30,628 bases of DNA from Bryobacterales bacterium (GTDB lineage: Bacteria > Acidobacteriota > Terriglobia > Bryobacterales > Bryobacteraceae), in assembly GCA_016713735.1 (NCBI GenBank), contig JADJOP010000008.1:1-30628 (forward strand), given 5' to 3'. The translations under genes and the position numbers were made by a program. The notes under the pieces were generated by a model. The model was not told the origin of the DNA, did not search any database, and was given only the letters and a program-made list of their open reading frames with translations. Below, piece by piece: positions 1 through 9,278 of the stretch. Every line of letters begins with the position of its first letter. Within the stretch, counting starts at the first letter, position 1.

Positions 1-1226
1 GGGGGCACTTCGCTGAAGGAGAAGTGTCTGACGACGCCGGTGACGAGGACGCCCCGGGCCGCGGTACGGATGGTGATCTGGTCGCCAGGGCGGATGGCGG
101 CATGGTGGCGCCGTCGTTGGTGTTGAGTTCGAGCCGCCTCCGCGCATGGGGGCGGGCCGACGGTGATGGTGCCGATGTGCTGGTTGCCGACGAAGACGTG
201 TCGACGACCGAGCCAGGCAGGTTGACGTCTTCTGATTTCGACGTTGAGTTGCCGGCTGCCCGCGCCGCGGACACGGAAGTCGGCCTTGCCGCTGGGCTGG
301 AGTCCGTTCACGGCGCCGCCGGCGAGGGGTGCGGACGCGCGTTTCCGTTACCGCCGGTCGTGGGGAGGGAGGAAGGTGGTGGCGCCGGCATTGGAGTTGG
401 CGGTGGCAGAGGGCGTGATGAGTTGACGCCGCCGGAGTAGTGATGGGGCCGTTGGGGCTGGCAGGATGCGCACGCCCGCGCCGGCGCGGATCTGGTTGAC
501 GATCGCCGTTGGTGCTGTCCAGTTCGAGTTCGGCGTACCGCCGGGGCCGAGGCGGAAGGGTGGCGACAACGCGGCCTTCGATCTCGACTTGGAGTGACGG
601 TGCCGGCGGGGAGGTTGACATCTTCGACCTCGACGCTGAGCCGGGTGAAGCCGCGGGCCGAGTCGGTACGGAAGTCGAGGTGGCCGTGGAGGGCTGGGAG
701 GGGCGCCGGCGGAGCGCGCCGCCGGTGAGAGGGGAGTGCGGAGGCGTGCCGGTCCCTGGCCGGTGAGCTGCGGCAGGGAGGCGCCGGCGGAGGCGGCGGG
801 AACGGTGGAACGCGGCGGGGGAGTTGCGGAGGGAATCGATGAGAGGAGTGGGTTTGAGGACACTGCTGAGGAGGACGCACGAGCCGGCGCGGGACTTCGA
901 TGACGTCACCGGCTTTGAGGTGGTGGCGTACCCGGGCGCCGTCCTGTGTTCAGTTCCAGTTCCGCGCCCATGGCGGGCGGGCCGAGACGGCCATTTGGCC
1001 GACGTAGGCGCCATTCACGAGGATGTCGAGGCGTGTGCCGGTGGGGAGCTGCACATCCTCCACTTCGACGGAGAAGGGGCTATGGAGTCCGCGCGAGGGG
1101 CGCAGTTGAAGTCCGCGTGCGGCTATCGGGGACAACGCCCCGAATCGGCTCAGCAAGGCTAGCCAAAGAGGTGCGCACGCGCAACTCGTCCGGATCAGCA
1201 GCGGCCAGCAGGGCGGGCAGCATCAT
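1..1226 (-). CDS. Secreted repeat-domain protein, 3' partial, frameshifted
   Basis: No named family recognised. The reverse strand begins with paired ATGs (1226 and 1223) followed by a short hydrophobic stretch (MMLPALLAAADPDELRVRT), which looks like the end of a signal peptide; a better start may lie just upstream behind an indel. After joining frames, the protein carries at least three copies of a beta-rich domain. Each copy opens with a motif such as FSVEVEDVQLPTGTRLDI, continues with VNGAYVG or VGNQHIGTITVG, then an ELELNTNDG-like strand and an AGDVIEV-like strand. Copies of the EVEDVN motif are encoded near 1045-1075, 606-640 and 223-245, so the unit is about 390-440 bases. At least five indels break the frame and the gene runs off the left edge. 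Inferred role: exported surface or matrix protein. The repeat is directly visible; the function is unknown. Confidence 0.55.
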
Positions 1227-1334
1227 GGCCAAGTATCGTTTCGCTATTCACTCCATTTCCCATCTGCTGTCTTGATGAACTCGGGGCGGCGCTGGCAGCG
1301 AGCTCGTCTGGCTGGGTCCGAGCACGCGAGCGGA

Positions 1335-1361
1335 AGCGGGCGCAGCCCAAGTGCGCCCGCT
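1335..1361 (-). terminator. Strong GC hairpin downstream of a stop codon
   Basis: Ten-base perfect arms (AGCGGGCGCA at 1335-1344 and its complement at 1352-1361) enclose a 7-base loop. On the reverse strand it lies 12 bases after the stop of the upstream repeat-domain fragment and before the next start at 1226. There is no T run, so it may be a weak or Rho-assisted terminator, or an mRNA-stabilising hairpin. Confidence 0.4.
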
Positions 1362-1373
1362 CGCCGTTGGCGG

Positions 1374-1600
1374 TTAGAACACTCCGGCTACGACGGCGCT
1401 GGGGCTGCTTTTGCAGCACGACGAGCGCGCGCCGGCCTTCAGCGCGGCACCATTACTGTCGCCGTCGTTTGAGTTGGGTTCGAGTTCACCGCCGAGGTGA
1501 CCGGGGCGACGGTGATGGTTGCCGATCGCGCGCCATCGAGTGAAGACATGGGGCACGGTGCCGGGGCCAGTTGTTGACGTCTTCGACCTCGGGACATGAC
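1374..1600 (-). CDS. C-terminal fragment of a second repeat-domain protein
   Basis: The reverse strand upstream of the TAA at 1374-1376 encodes one more copy of the same domain as the protein at the left edge: a VEDVN-type opening near 1571-1590, an IGN strand, GGELEPNSNDGD, an LKAGAR strand and the ending AVVAGVF before the stop. At least two indels interrupt it. I cannot place the start; a one-domain protein is possible, or the N-terminal part is lost in the noisy sequence between 1600 and 1985. It is tandem with the downstream repeat protein, so the two look like paralogues. Function unknown. Confidence 0.4.
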
Positions 1601-1986
1601 CCAAGGAAGCGCGAGCTTCTGGCGGGCGGGGGGTCGGCGGGCGGGAGGGGGTCGTTGCTAAAATGACTGCGCGCCGGTCAAGGCGGCGCGAAGGCGGGTT
1701 TCGGCGGCGCCTCGGCCTATCAGACCGGCACGGGAGCAGGAATGCGGAAGCGCTGAGGGCGGAAGAATCGTCTGTGGCAGGTGTCATGACCCCCCGGTGT
1801 TCCGTTTCTTGGCTGGAAAGCCTCAAGAGCCCAGTTGCACGGTAGGACAGCGCGGAGGGAGAGAGGCGAACAGCCGGAGCGGAAAATTTCGCAGAGTTTA
1901 CGAGCGTGAACAGTTTTGCGGCAGTTGCGACTATTCTCTGTTCCCGGGCTTTACCAGGGCTGCTTCGGGAACGGATGGAGGGACCG
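1601..1986. other. Noisy intergenic stretch, probable divergent promoters
   Basis: No convincing gene is visible on either strand. Open frames here are short, arginine-rich and lack a start with a ribosome site. The stretch separates the leftward repeat-domain genes from the rightward sigma factor gene, so it probably holds both promoters, but I see no clear -35/-10 pair. The N-terminus of the leftward fragment could extend into it. Confidence 0.3.
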
Positions 1987-2649
1987 ATGGAGAGCCATAC
2001 TGGCCAGAATGCACTGCATGCGGCGACGACGAACTGATCTTCCGATTCCGCCCAAGGCGCGAAGGCCCTCCTCAGAACGATCCCTATGCAACCCAGTTGT
2101 TCAGCCGGTATTCCGAGCAGGTGGCGGAGTGGTGTGGCGCCACACCGAGACCAACTGGCCACCGACCAGCCCGGGAGATCTTTCTTCCCCCGCGTATTCG
2201 AACGACTGGACAGCTTCGAGGGGAACGCGCTTCAGCACGTGGCTGCACCTGGCCCGAAAACCATTGCCTCAACTCAGTGAAGGCGAGGGCGGGCCCTTTG
2301 CGCAGAGATTACATGGAGCCAATCGTGGTACCTGGAACCGCTGGACGAGGGCCACGCCCAGCGCCGAGCGCAGGAATTGATCTCCGGCGGGGTGCGTTGA
2401 CGAGATGCGGCGCCTGATGCAGGACGGAACTCGATATGAGACCGAGCACGCGGGTGAAGGCGATGCACTGGCGAGGAACTCAGCCTGGAAGCGGTGACGC
2501 GCGCGCTGGGTTGGAGAATACAAGCGGCGCCAAGGCCTTCATCTAAGCGCGCGGCGAAGCCGTGGTGAGGGCGCTGGAACGTGGCGGCGGAGCGAAGAAG
2601 GGAGGGATCGAGCATGTCCACACCTCAACAGCCGGACGGGGAGCACCTG
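1987..2649 (+). CDS. ECF RNA polymerase sigma factor, frameshifted
   Basis: Sigma-70 family extracytoplasmic-function factor that would direct RNA polymerase to a small regulon. Joining frames gives an N-terminus with ELIFRFR and DPYATQLFSRYSEQVAEW, then a region-2-like block around RVFERLDSFEGNA and FSTWLHL followed by NHCLNSVKARAG. The C-terminal half contains RRLMQD and a region-4-like helix-turn-helix with LEAVTRALG, LENTSGAKAF and an RALER end. I chose the ATG at 1987 because GGAGG lies 5 bases upstream. At least five indels interrupt the frame, so none of the reading frames is complete. The corrected end (about 2649) overlaps the start of the anti-sigma gene, the usual sigma/anti-sigma layout. 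The family is clear from order and motifs; exact ends are not. Confidence 0.6.
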
Positions 2650-3413
2650 ATTCCCAGGAAGCCGTCTCGGGCGACGCGCTTTGACGCGCCAACCGAGAAG
2701 TTGGATGCGTGTGAGCGCGGCGGCGGCGAAGGAACAGATGCAGGGTGTTCAGCTCGCACCTTGCGTGCGCGCGCGATGCGGCAACGAACTGGCCATCTTG
2801 CCGGGAGTCTTTGCAAAGGCCGCCGAGGTTCCGGAAGGGCAACGGGAGGATGTGCGCTGGCATGATGGCGAGCCTGAAGGGGATCGTGAACGGGCTACTG
2901 TCACCGCGCCCGGGCGTGGAGAGAACGCCCTGATGGGATCGCTGACGGCGCCTAGTTCACGCGCCGCGGCTGCTCTCTCTCGCAGGCGCGGCTGTTGTGT
3001 TGGCCGCCAGCGCGTGGGTTGCCTTTACGTGCGGCACCGGGCGGCGGATGGTGGACACGGGCGGCACGGGAGTTCAGCGGGAGTGGTGTTTACCGCCATT
3101 CGGGCAAGGTCACCGGGATCTACCTTCCTTCGCGCGACGTTTCCGTTAACCGCTTCGGCATTGTGCCGTCCGTGGTGACGACCGCCATGCCGGGCGCGCA
3201 GCGCGTATCACGTCAGGATGCTGGAGGTGGATGGTAACGAACTCTGAAGACGGCGGTTGCCGGGACTTCAGCCGCCTACGTTGCCGGCGGCGGCGAGGTC
3301 CGATTGCTTTACTAAAACACTCTTGTTCGAAGTGGCGGCGGTTGATCAAGCGTGAGTGCTAGATTGCCATTTCGGAGGCGACGCGCTTCCGCCTGATGTC
3401 GCGTCGCAGATAA
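2614..3413 (+). CDS. Membrane anti-sigma factor with zinc-finger and extracytoplasmic domain, frameshifted
   Basis: Likely membrane partner that holds the upstream sigma factor inactive. ATG 2614 follows GGAGGG at good distance. After frame joining, the N-terminal part contains a zf-HC2-like H/C/C patch (HLAC...CGNELAIL) followed by FAKAAEVPEGQREDVRW and ASLKGIVNG. A single membrane segment (AAAALSLAGAAVVLAASAWVA) lies near 2960-3025. The outer part ends with a beta-sandwich-like stretch: YHVRMLEVDGNEL, KTAVAGTSAA, KTLLFEVAAVDQA, ISEATRFRLMSRRR, then TAA at 3411-3413. This resembles the single Fn3-like sensor domain of acidobacterial anti-sigma factors. Six or more single-base indels are needed, including an in-frame TGA at about 3243 where a Trp codon is expected. 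Sigma-inhibiting function is inferred from context and the zinc-finger/TM layout. Confidence 0.55.
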
Positions 3414-3439
3414 AGTTTCTGCCCACACCACACCCACCC

Positions 3440-4536
3440 GGTCGTCTCTCTATTCTTTTGTTTCTCGTGATGCCCGCCCGCGCGTTTGCGACGGCAACAG
3501 CAGATTGGCCTGCGGGTCAGTGGGAGGAGGTGGCATGGCGGGCAGCGTGGCGCAGATCAAAGGTCAGCGTCACGGAGCCAAGCCCGTCATCCACGGGAAC
3601 ATGAGAGATGGACATGGACTTCTCGTTTGATCTGCTGGGCATTGCGCTGTACAGCTCGCGGGAACCGTGGCGGCATTGCCTATCGTAAACAGGGCGGGTT
3701 GCAGGTGGGGTTCAACGATCCCAGCGCGACGCTGGGCATGAGCCCGATTATCCGGTGCTCGATCGCCGTAGGGGTGACGTGACACGCCTTGCCCGAAGCA
3801 CGAATGCCGGTGAGTGTCAACCTCGACACGTTGCTGTGGTCCAGCCCGTTGGGGCCTGGGAGCTTGCCGAGGAGCCGAAGCCGGGTCAGTGACGGGGGGC
3901 GTGGCCGTGAACAAAAATCATGCCGGGCGGCGGCAGGATCGCCGCGGAGAGTCGTTCCCGCATCCTCGGCACGGGGTTTCAGCCGGATCGCAGGGTGGAC
4001 CTGGAGTATGTCGAAGATCTGGAGACGGGTTCGTCAACTCAGGAGATCCTCATGACCGCACGGACGGCGTTCGACCTGGACCGGAAGAGAAGGTGGTCCG
4101 GCAGCGCAATCAGCCGAACGTCTTCTACTTCTCCTATTTGCGCGGTGAGGCGGACGGCAAGCACGCTGCCGCTGCTGGAACAAAGCGAGCCCATTTTCGC
4201 CATGCGGGCGCTGCGGCGGCGATTGGCGTGTATCCGCTCTTGCGTCCGAACCAGGTGGCGGGAATCGCGTTGCAGAACCCGAACCGGACGGCGGCCACGG
4301 TCACGGTGTCGGTGCTGTCCCCTTTGAAGCCAATCGTCCTCGGCGACGGTGACGCTGGCTCCAGGGAGGAGTTTGTGAAGTCGCTGCCGGAGTTGATGAC
4401 GGTGCCGCCGGGCTGCGTGGCGTTCCTGCGCATCTATTCCGGGCTGCCGGTTCAGTATGTGCCGCTGGTGGCTGATCCCGCCGCCGGGGATATCCAACCA
4501 CTCATGCCCGCTTCGCTGCCGCCCGCCTCAAACTAA
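3440..4536 (+). CDS. Secreted protein with TIG/IPT-like and C-terminal Ig-like domain, frameshifted
   Basis: Exported protein of unknown function. The N-terminus looks like a signal peptide (LSILLFLVMPARAFA near 3440-3490), but its start codon is not visible and may be lost to an indel. The middle has MDMDFSFDLLGIALYSS and VGFNDPSATLGMSP, then MPGGGRIAAES and GTGFQPD followed by VDLEYVEDLE, which resembles a TIG/IPT repeat (the usual line is an exceptional-site GTGF motif). The C-terminal 120 residues read cleanly: PNQVAGIALQNPNRTAATVT, EEFVKSLPELM and SGLPVQYVPLVADPAAGD, a module common at the end of acidobacterial surface proteins. It follows the anti-sigma gene on the same strand and probably shares its transcript. 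Its TAA overlaps the stop of the opposing CHAT gene. Confidence 0.5.
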
Positions 4537-7003
4537 GGCGCGCGGCGGCGATTGCGGGCAAGCGACAGCGCCACCGCGAGGGTGGCGCCCAGCCACCAAC
4601 AGGGCACGACGGGCGGCAACGGCGACCAGCCATCGCCGGTCAGGACGAAGGCGCTCCAGTAGGCGGGTGGCGCCGGGCGGAGTCGCCGTGCAGAAGGCGC
4701 AATTTGGCCTGGCGCAGAGCCTCGATTTGCTTAGCCCCGCGCTGAGCCCGGCAGAATTCCCGCATGAGTTCGGCCGTGGCGGCGTCCTCCACTTGCCACA
4801 GCGTGCTCACGGCAGCGCGCGCACCCGCCAGCAGGAAGGCGTTGGCAAGGCTCTGTGAGCCCTCGCCCTGACGATGCGCCCGTGCCCGGTTTCGCGGCGG
4901 AGAGTGTGACCAGGTGAACCTGTTGCAGCGGGATGGAGGCGATCTCGCCGCGGAACAGATACTCCCAGGACTGGGTTCCGGCTCCCGGCCAGCAGGAGCC
5001 GCGAGCGCTGGGCATCCTCGGAGTCAGAGACGGCGTGCGTGGCGAGGTGAACCACGGCGTGCTCATTGGCCTGGCGCAGGAGGAGCGTCTTGCGCGCGTC
5101 CGCGCCGGTGGCTACGGTGCTGTGTCCCGGCAACACGGCGGCGATGGCTCGCGCCTCCCGTTCCGCGTTGGGCAGCGGCTTCCAATTTTGATCGCCGAGC
5201 AGCAGGAACGCGCTTGAGGCACCGGCCGCCCCGCTGGGGTTGGCCAACGCGAGCAGTTGGCGCTGCCAGGGCAGACGCCAACCGGACGGAGGCCTTGAGG
5301 CAAGTAAGAGCGCGGCGGCCGGCAGATAGGTTACGCTGGCGTGCTCGATGACCAGACGCCCGCCAGACAGGGGCAGCGCCTCAAAGGGGATCGCGCCGAT
5401 GTTGCCATCGGTGACGATGAGCCAATGGCGGAAGCTTCGGATCATGGATCGGTAGGTTGGAGGGCAATAACTCCGCCGCGATGCGGGAGCGCCAGGCGGT
5501 GGTGTCCACGTCGGCTTCGGCAAGTTCCCGGAGGCGCGGGTCGAACTGGCTGTCGTTGAGGGCTTCGGTGTTGAGGGCGCTGACGCCCCGGTGGGAGCGT
5601 GTGATCCAGAAGAGAGCGGCTGAGGCGCCGCCGCGCCAGTAGAGAAGCAGCAACGAACCGGGGTCGAGTTTGGCCTGCAATGCGGCCAGGCTGGGCTTGG
5701 GGGTAGGAATGCGATCCTGCAAGAGCCGCGACCGGGAGCGTTCCATCCAGCGCAACAGATCATCAGCCTGGGTGGGGAGCGCACGCCTTTGCCGTATGAG
5801 GAGGGCGATGGCATCGTCATACACGCGGCGTTTGTCCGACATGAAGTCAGAGCGCAAGCTGGAATCGTGGAGGTCCACGCGGCTCGCCTCGATGAGTTGC
5901 GCCGCCTCACTGAGGTGGGCCATGGCATCGGCGTCCCGCCCTTCGGCCAGGGCCACCCTTGCCAGGCCGTGGAGGGCCTTCCAGCGTTCCTCGCCGGTCT
6001 TCAACTGGCGGCTCAGGGCCCGGCCTGGCGAATCCGGAGCCCGGCCTCTTTGCGCCGGCCGGTCCGTAAGAGAGTTTCTCCCAGGTAAAGGTGGGCCTGC
6101 ATCTCTTCGCGGCGGCTGCCGGTGAGCACGGCGAGTTCGGCGGTGTGCCGGAAACTCTGCTCGGCGAGAGCGGCTTCTTCGACTTCGAACAACTGCACGA
6201 TGCCGATGTTTTTTGTGAGACCGAGGAGCGTGTCGGAGTTGGGCTGCTTCGCCAGGAGCTGCCGGGCGGCCTCATATTGCGCGAGGGCCTTGGGCGGGTC
6301 GCCCAGCCGCCGGTACAAGGCGCCGAGGTTGGCCAGTAGTTGGGCTTCCTCTTCAGGCCGCAGTGATTCCGATGAGGAGCGGATCTGGCGATAGAGTTTG
6401 AGGGCCTCCAGGTCGCGTCCGAGACGCTGGTTGAGCATGGCCTGGCTGGCCAGTGTGAGACGCGGCGGGGCCGGCCGTCCAACCGGCTTGCGGGGCGGCG
6501 AGGATGAGCCGTTCGGCGGCTTGGAAACACTGGAACGAGTCGAGTAATGGCCTCGGTAATACTGGGCGCCACCAAGATTGTTCCAGGCGTAGGCTTGGGC
6601 TTGGGGGTCTCCGGCGGCGACGGCGAGGTCGCGAACACGAGCGAAGCTCTGGACAGCATCGGCGTAGGAGCCTGAGTAGAGCTGAGCCTGGCCGAGGGTA
6701 TTCCAGGCGCGTCTGGCTTCGGGTCCGGAGGCAGGACACTCGCTCGTGGCCGCATCAGCGTGGCGAGACGCCGCGGGGTAGTCGCCCCTCCGCACGGCGT
6801 GTGAGGCCAGGGCGTTTCTGGCCTCGCAGAGTTGAGCGGGCGAACGGGAGGCGGAGGCCATTTCCAGGACGCGCTGGTAGAGTTCGGCGGCTTTGTTAAC
6901 GTTTCCGGCGACGGCAAGTGCGCGCGCCTCGGCCAGCGTGGCCGCCGCATCCGTCGCGGCGGATGCGAGGGGTGCGAGGCCCAGCGCCAGCAGGAAGAAA
7001 CAT
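4533..7003 (-). CDS. TPR-CHAT protein with signal peptide and C-terminal membrane anchor, frameshifted
   Basis: Caspase-like CHAT protease-type protein with N-terminal TPR array. An N-terminal signal-like segment (LLALGLAPLASAA) is followed by a long TPR region, for example AYAWNNLGGAQYYRGHYS, LLANLGALYRRLGDPPKALA and HLYLGETLLRTGRRKEA. The CHAT domain has HWLIVTDGNIGAIPFEALPL, the His motif HLATHAVSD (His codon 5035-5037) and VHLVTLSA followed by ETGHGRIVRGEG, AFLLAGARAAVSTLWQVED and WSAFVLTGDGW. The last 30 residues are a membrane helix ending in NRRRAP, giving a TAG at 4533-4535. About ten indels split the gene; one falls in the predicted catalytic Cys codon. Start 7003 follows the signal-like segment; TTG or CTG codons upstream are alternatives. 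Signal plus anchor suggest the domain faces the periplasm. Substrate unknown. Confidence 0.7.
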
Positions 7004-7216
7004 TACGAACAGCCGCAGCAATGGATCCAGATTAGCAAGCAGGACCACGCGCGGCCAGAGCCGTTGAAGAGCGGGGGAGACAATCACGGCCGGAACTCGG
7101 AAGCGCCGAGTGCGCACTGCGGCGCTCAGCCCGCAGGAGTGGTGTCAAAAAACTTTGCGCCGGCGGAATCCTGGGCACGGCTCGTGGCTCTCTCTCAGCA
7201 GAAGGAGACAAACAGT

Positions 7217-7414
7217 ATGTTCAACAGGAATGAAGGCGGCCTGGACCGCGCGGTTCGGATTCTGGCAGGGCTTGGCGGACTGGCCATGACGCAGGTGGGT
7301 CCGCAAACGGCTTGGGGTTACATCGGCATCGTGCCGCTCATCACCGGGCTGGCCGGGACATGTCCCTTGTATTCTATGTTCGGATGGAACACTTGCCCGC
7401 TGAGGAAGAGCTAG
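7217..7414 (+). CDS. DUF2892 small membrane protein
   Basis: A 65-residue intact protein of the DUF2892 (YgaP-type transmembrane) family. AAGGAG at 7202-7207 lies 9 bases before the ATG. Residues 5-20 carry the typical GLDRAVRILAGLGGLA opening, and two hydrophobic segments follow (about 12-25 and 31-47), ending with GTCPLYSMFGWNTCPLRKS, where the paired Cys are characteristic of the family. It is divergent from the CHAT gene, with a 213-base promoter region between them. The next gene, an ECF sigma factor, starts inside its last 31 bases, so the two are probably cotranscribed and translationally coupled. The biochemical role of the family is not established; a link to envelope stress through the sigma factor is only a guess. 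Confidence 0.85.
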   Translation: MFNRNEGGLDRAVRILAGLGGLAMTQVGPQTAWGYIGIVPLITGLAGTCPLYSMFGWNTCPLRKS

Positions 7415-8127
7415 CCCCAGGCAGCCGCTTTGCGGCCTATCGTCCCGCGCTGATGGCCTACGCCCGCTGCCTGGCCGGTTCGGTATCGGACGCGGAGGCA
7501 CCTGGTGCAGGCGACGCTGCTGGCGGCGATCGAACACGCGGGCCAGCTTGCGCACGCCGATGATCCGCGGCCGTGGCTGTTCACGATCTACTTCGTAAAC
7601 GCTTTCATCGCGGTGGACGGCAGCGTGAGGTGGTATTAAGTGAACGAGAGTGGGCCGATCTGGCGGTGGGCGCGGGGTGGGCGGCGCGTTTGCCCGACCC
7701 CTTCGCCCAGGCAGCGGCCCTGGAGCGGACGAAGCAATTGGAAGCCGCGTTTCTCATTCTGGAGGGCGAGGACCGGGAGATTCTGCTTTTGCGCGACATC
7801 GAAGAGATGAGCGGCGAGCAGACCGCGGATCTGCTCGGGCTTACGCTCACGGCCATGAAAAGCCGGCTGCATCGCGCCCGGATGCGGTTGCTGGCGGCGA
7901 TGAGACGGGCCGAGGCGGTGGGGCCGGGCAAGTCGCTCGCACTGTCGTGCCTCGAGGTGCTGCAATGCCTGCCGCACTACGCTGACCGGTCGCTGTCGCC
8001 GGAGGGCAAGATCGCCGTCGAACGACATGTGGCGGAGTGCCAGGCGTGCGCCCATTTTGGCCGCCGATACGCGGAACTCCTGCAGGCCTTGCCGGTGCTT
8101 GGCCACGGCGGGGGAACAGGCGCGTGA
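7384..8127 (+). CDS. ECF sigma factor with fused C-terminal zf-HC2 domain, two compensating frameshifts
   Basis: Start ATG 7384 overlaps the DUF2892 gene. Region 2 reads FAAYRPALMAYARCLAGSVSDAE, then LVQATLLAAIEHAG and DDPRPWLFTI; an extra base near 7496 and a missing base near 7590 break the frame, but the net length is a multiple of three. Region 4 is clean: AFLILEGEDREILLLRDIEEM, TADLLGLTLTAMKSRLHRAR, a standard helix-turn-helix. Unlike its neighbours, the protein continues in frame for about 65 residues with CLEVLQCLPHYADRSLSPEG and HVAECQACAHFG, the H-x3-C-x2-C pattern of zf-HC2 anti-sigma domains. So sigma and an anti-sigma-like zinc finger sit in one chain and no separate anti-sigma gene follows. 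It may sense zinc or thiol state directly; that is inference. Confidence 0.75.
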
Positions 8128-8282
8128 GGCGCCCACAGTGGTGTCAGCCACCTTAGGACGCTGTTGCCGATCTCGCGTCGAGCTTCCAGTGATGGAGCGC
8201 CGACGCCGATTGCGGCCCGGAGGTGGGACTGCGTAATAGACTGGAGCCCGGCGACACATACATTCGGGGAGGGTTTCGCACA

Positions 8283-9278
8283 GTGGAGAATGATGCAGCT
8301 GGGTTTGTGCTCGACGCCGGGGCGGTGGGGACGATTGAGGAGCAAATGCGGATGCTGGGCTGGGACGCCGGGGGAGGGCTGGTTTCGGCCGAGCGGGTGG
8401 GCGACGGGAATATGAACATGACGGTGCGGGTGCGCACGGCGGGGGCGAGTTTCGTTCTGAAGCAGGCGCGGCCGTGGGTGGTGAAGTATCCGCAGATTCC
8501 GGCGCCGGTGGAGCGGGCGGAGGTGGAGGCGGCGTTCTATGGGGCCGTGGGCGGGGTGGCGGAGGTGTCGCGGAGGATGCCGCGGTTGCGGGGATTCGAT
8601 GGGGAGTCGCACCTGCTGTGGCTGGAGGACATGGGCGAGGGCGGCGACTTGACGCCTCTCTACCGGACTGGCGAGTTCACCGTGGAGGAGTGCGCGGAGC
8701 TGACGCGGTACCTCGTGGAGTTACACCGGGTGGAGGTGACGGCGAGTGAGGCGCTTGTGTTTCAGAACCGGGCGATGCGGGCGCTGAACCACGAGCATCA
8801 GTACGATTTTCCGCTGCGGGCAGGGAACGGGCTGGATCTGGAGCGGATCACGCCGGGGCTGGCGCAGGAGGCGGAGAGGATGCAGCGGGACAGGACGTAC
8901 TGCGCGCGGGTGGCGGAGTTGGGGAGGCTGTATCTGGCCGATGGCACGGTGCTGGTGCATGGAGACTACTTTCCGGGGAGCTGGCTGCGAGGGGAGGATG
9001 GGATCGCGGTGATCGACCCGGAGTTCTGTTTTCTGGGGATGGCGGAGTATGACCTGGGTGTGTTTCTGGCGCACCTGGAGCTGATGGGCGCGGGGCGGCA
9101 TGGCGCGCTTGTGCGGGAGGTTTATGGCGAAGGGGTGGACTGGCGGCTGGCGCGGGCGTTCGCGGGGGCGGAGTTGATGCGGAGGTTGATTGGGGTGGCG
9201 CAGCTACCGCTGGCGGCGGGGATCGCAGCAAAGCGGGGATGGTTGGAGTTGTCCAAGGAGTGGGTATGCGCGGTGTAG
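8283..9278 (+). CDS. APH-fold sugar kinase, methylthioribose-kinase-like
   Basis: Intact, about 331 residues, kinase of the APH/ChoK fold. I chose GTG 8283 because GGGGAGGG (8268-8275) is well placed; an upstream GTG at 8223 lacks a site. The N-lobe carries GDGNMNMTVRVR and FVLKQARPWV, close to the KQALPYV segment of S-methyl-5-thioribose kinases. The catalytic loop is VLVHGDYFPGSWL, where Ser replaces the usual Asn as in the HGDLHTGS of MtnK. The metal-binding stretch is AVIDPEFCFLGMAEYDLGVF, with DPE as in MtnK. It overlaps the exported nucleoside hydrolase gene by 13 bases. Family membership is well supported; phosphorylation of thioribose or ribose released by a hydrolase is an inference. 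No mtnA or other salvage gene is in the window. Confidence 0.75.
   Translation: MENDAAGFVLDAGAVGTIEEQMRMLGWDAGGGLVSAERVGDGNMNMTVRVRTAGASFVLKQARPWVVKYPQIPAPVERAEVEAAFYGAVGGVAEVSRRMPRLRGFDGESHLLWLEDMGEGGDLTPLYRTGEFTVEECAELTRYLVELHRVEVTASEALVFQNRAMRALNHEHQYDFPLRAGNGLDLERITPGLAQEAERMQRDRTYCARVAELGRLYLADGTVLVHGDYFPGSWLRGEDGIAVIDPEFCFLGMAEYDLGVFLAHLELMGAGRHGALVREVYGEGVDWRLARAFAGAELMRRLIGVAQLPLAAGIAAKRGWLELSKEWVCAV

Noticed and set aside
1..1600. CRISPR or direct DNA repeat array
   Set aside because: The similarity is at protein level with diverged DNA and irregular 390-520 base spacing; there are no short identical repeats with spacers.
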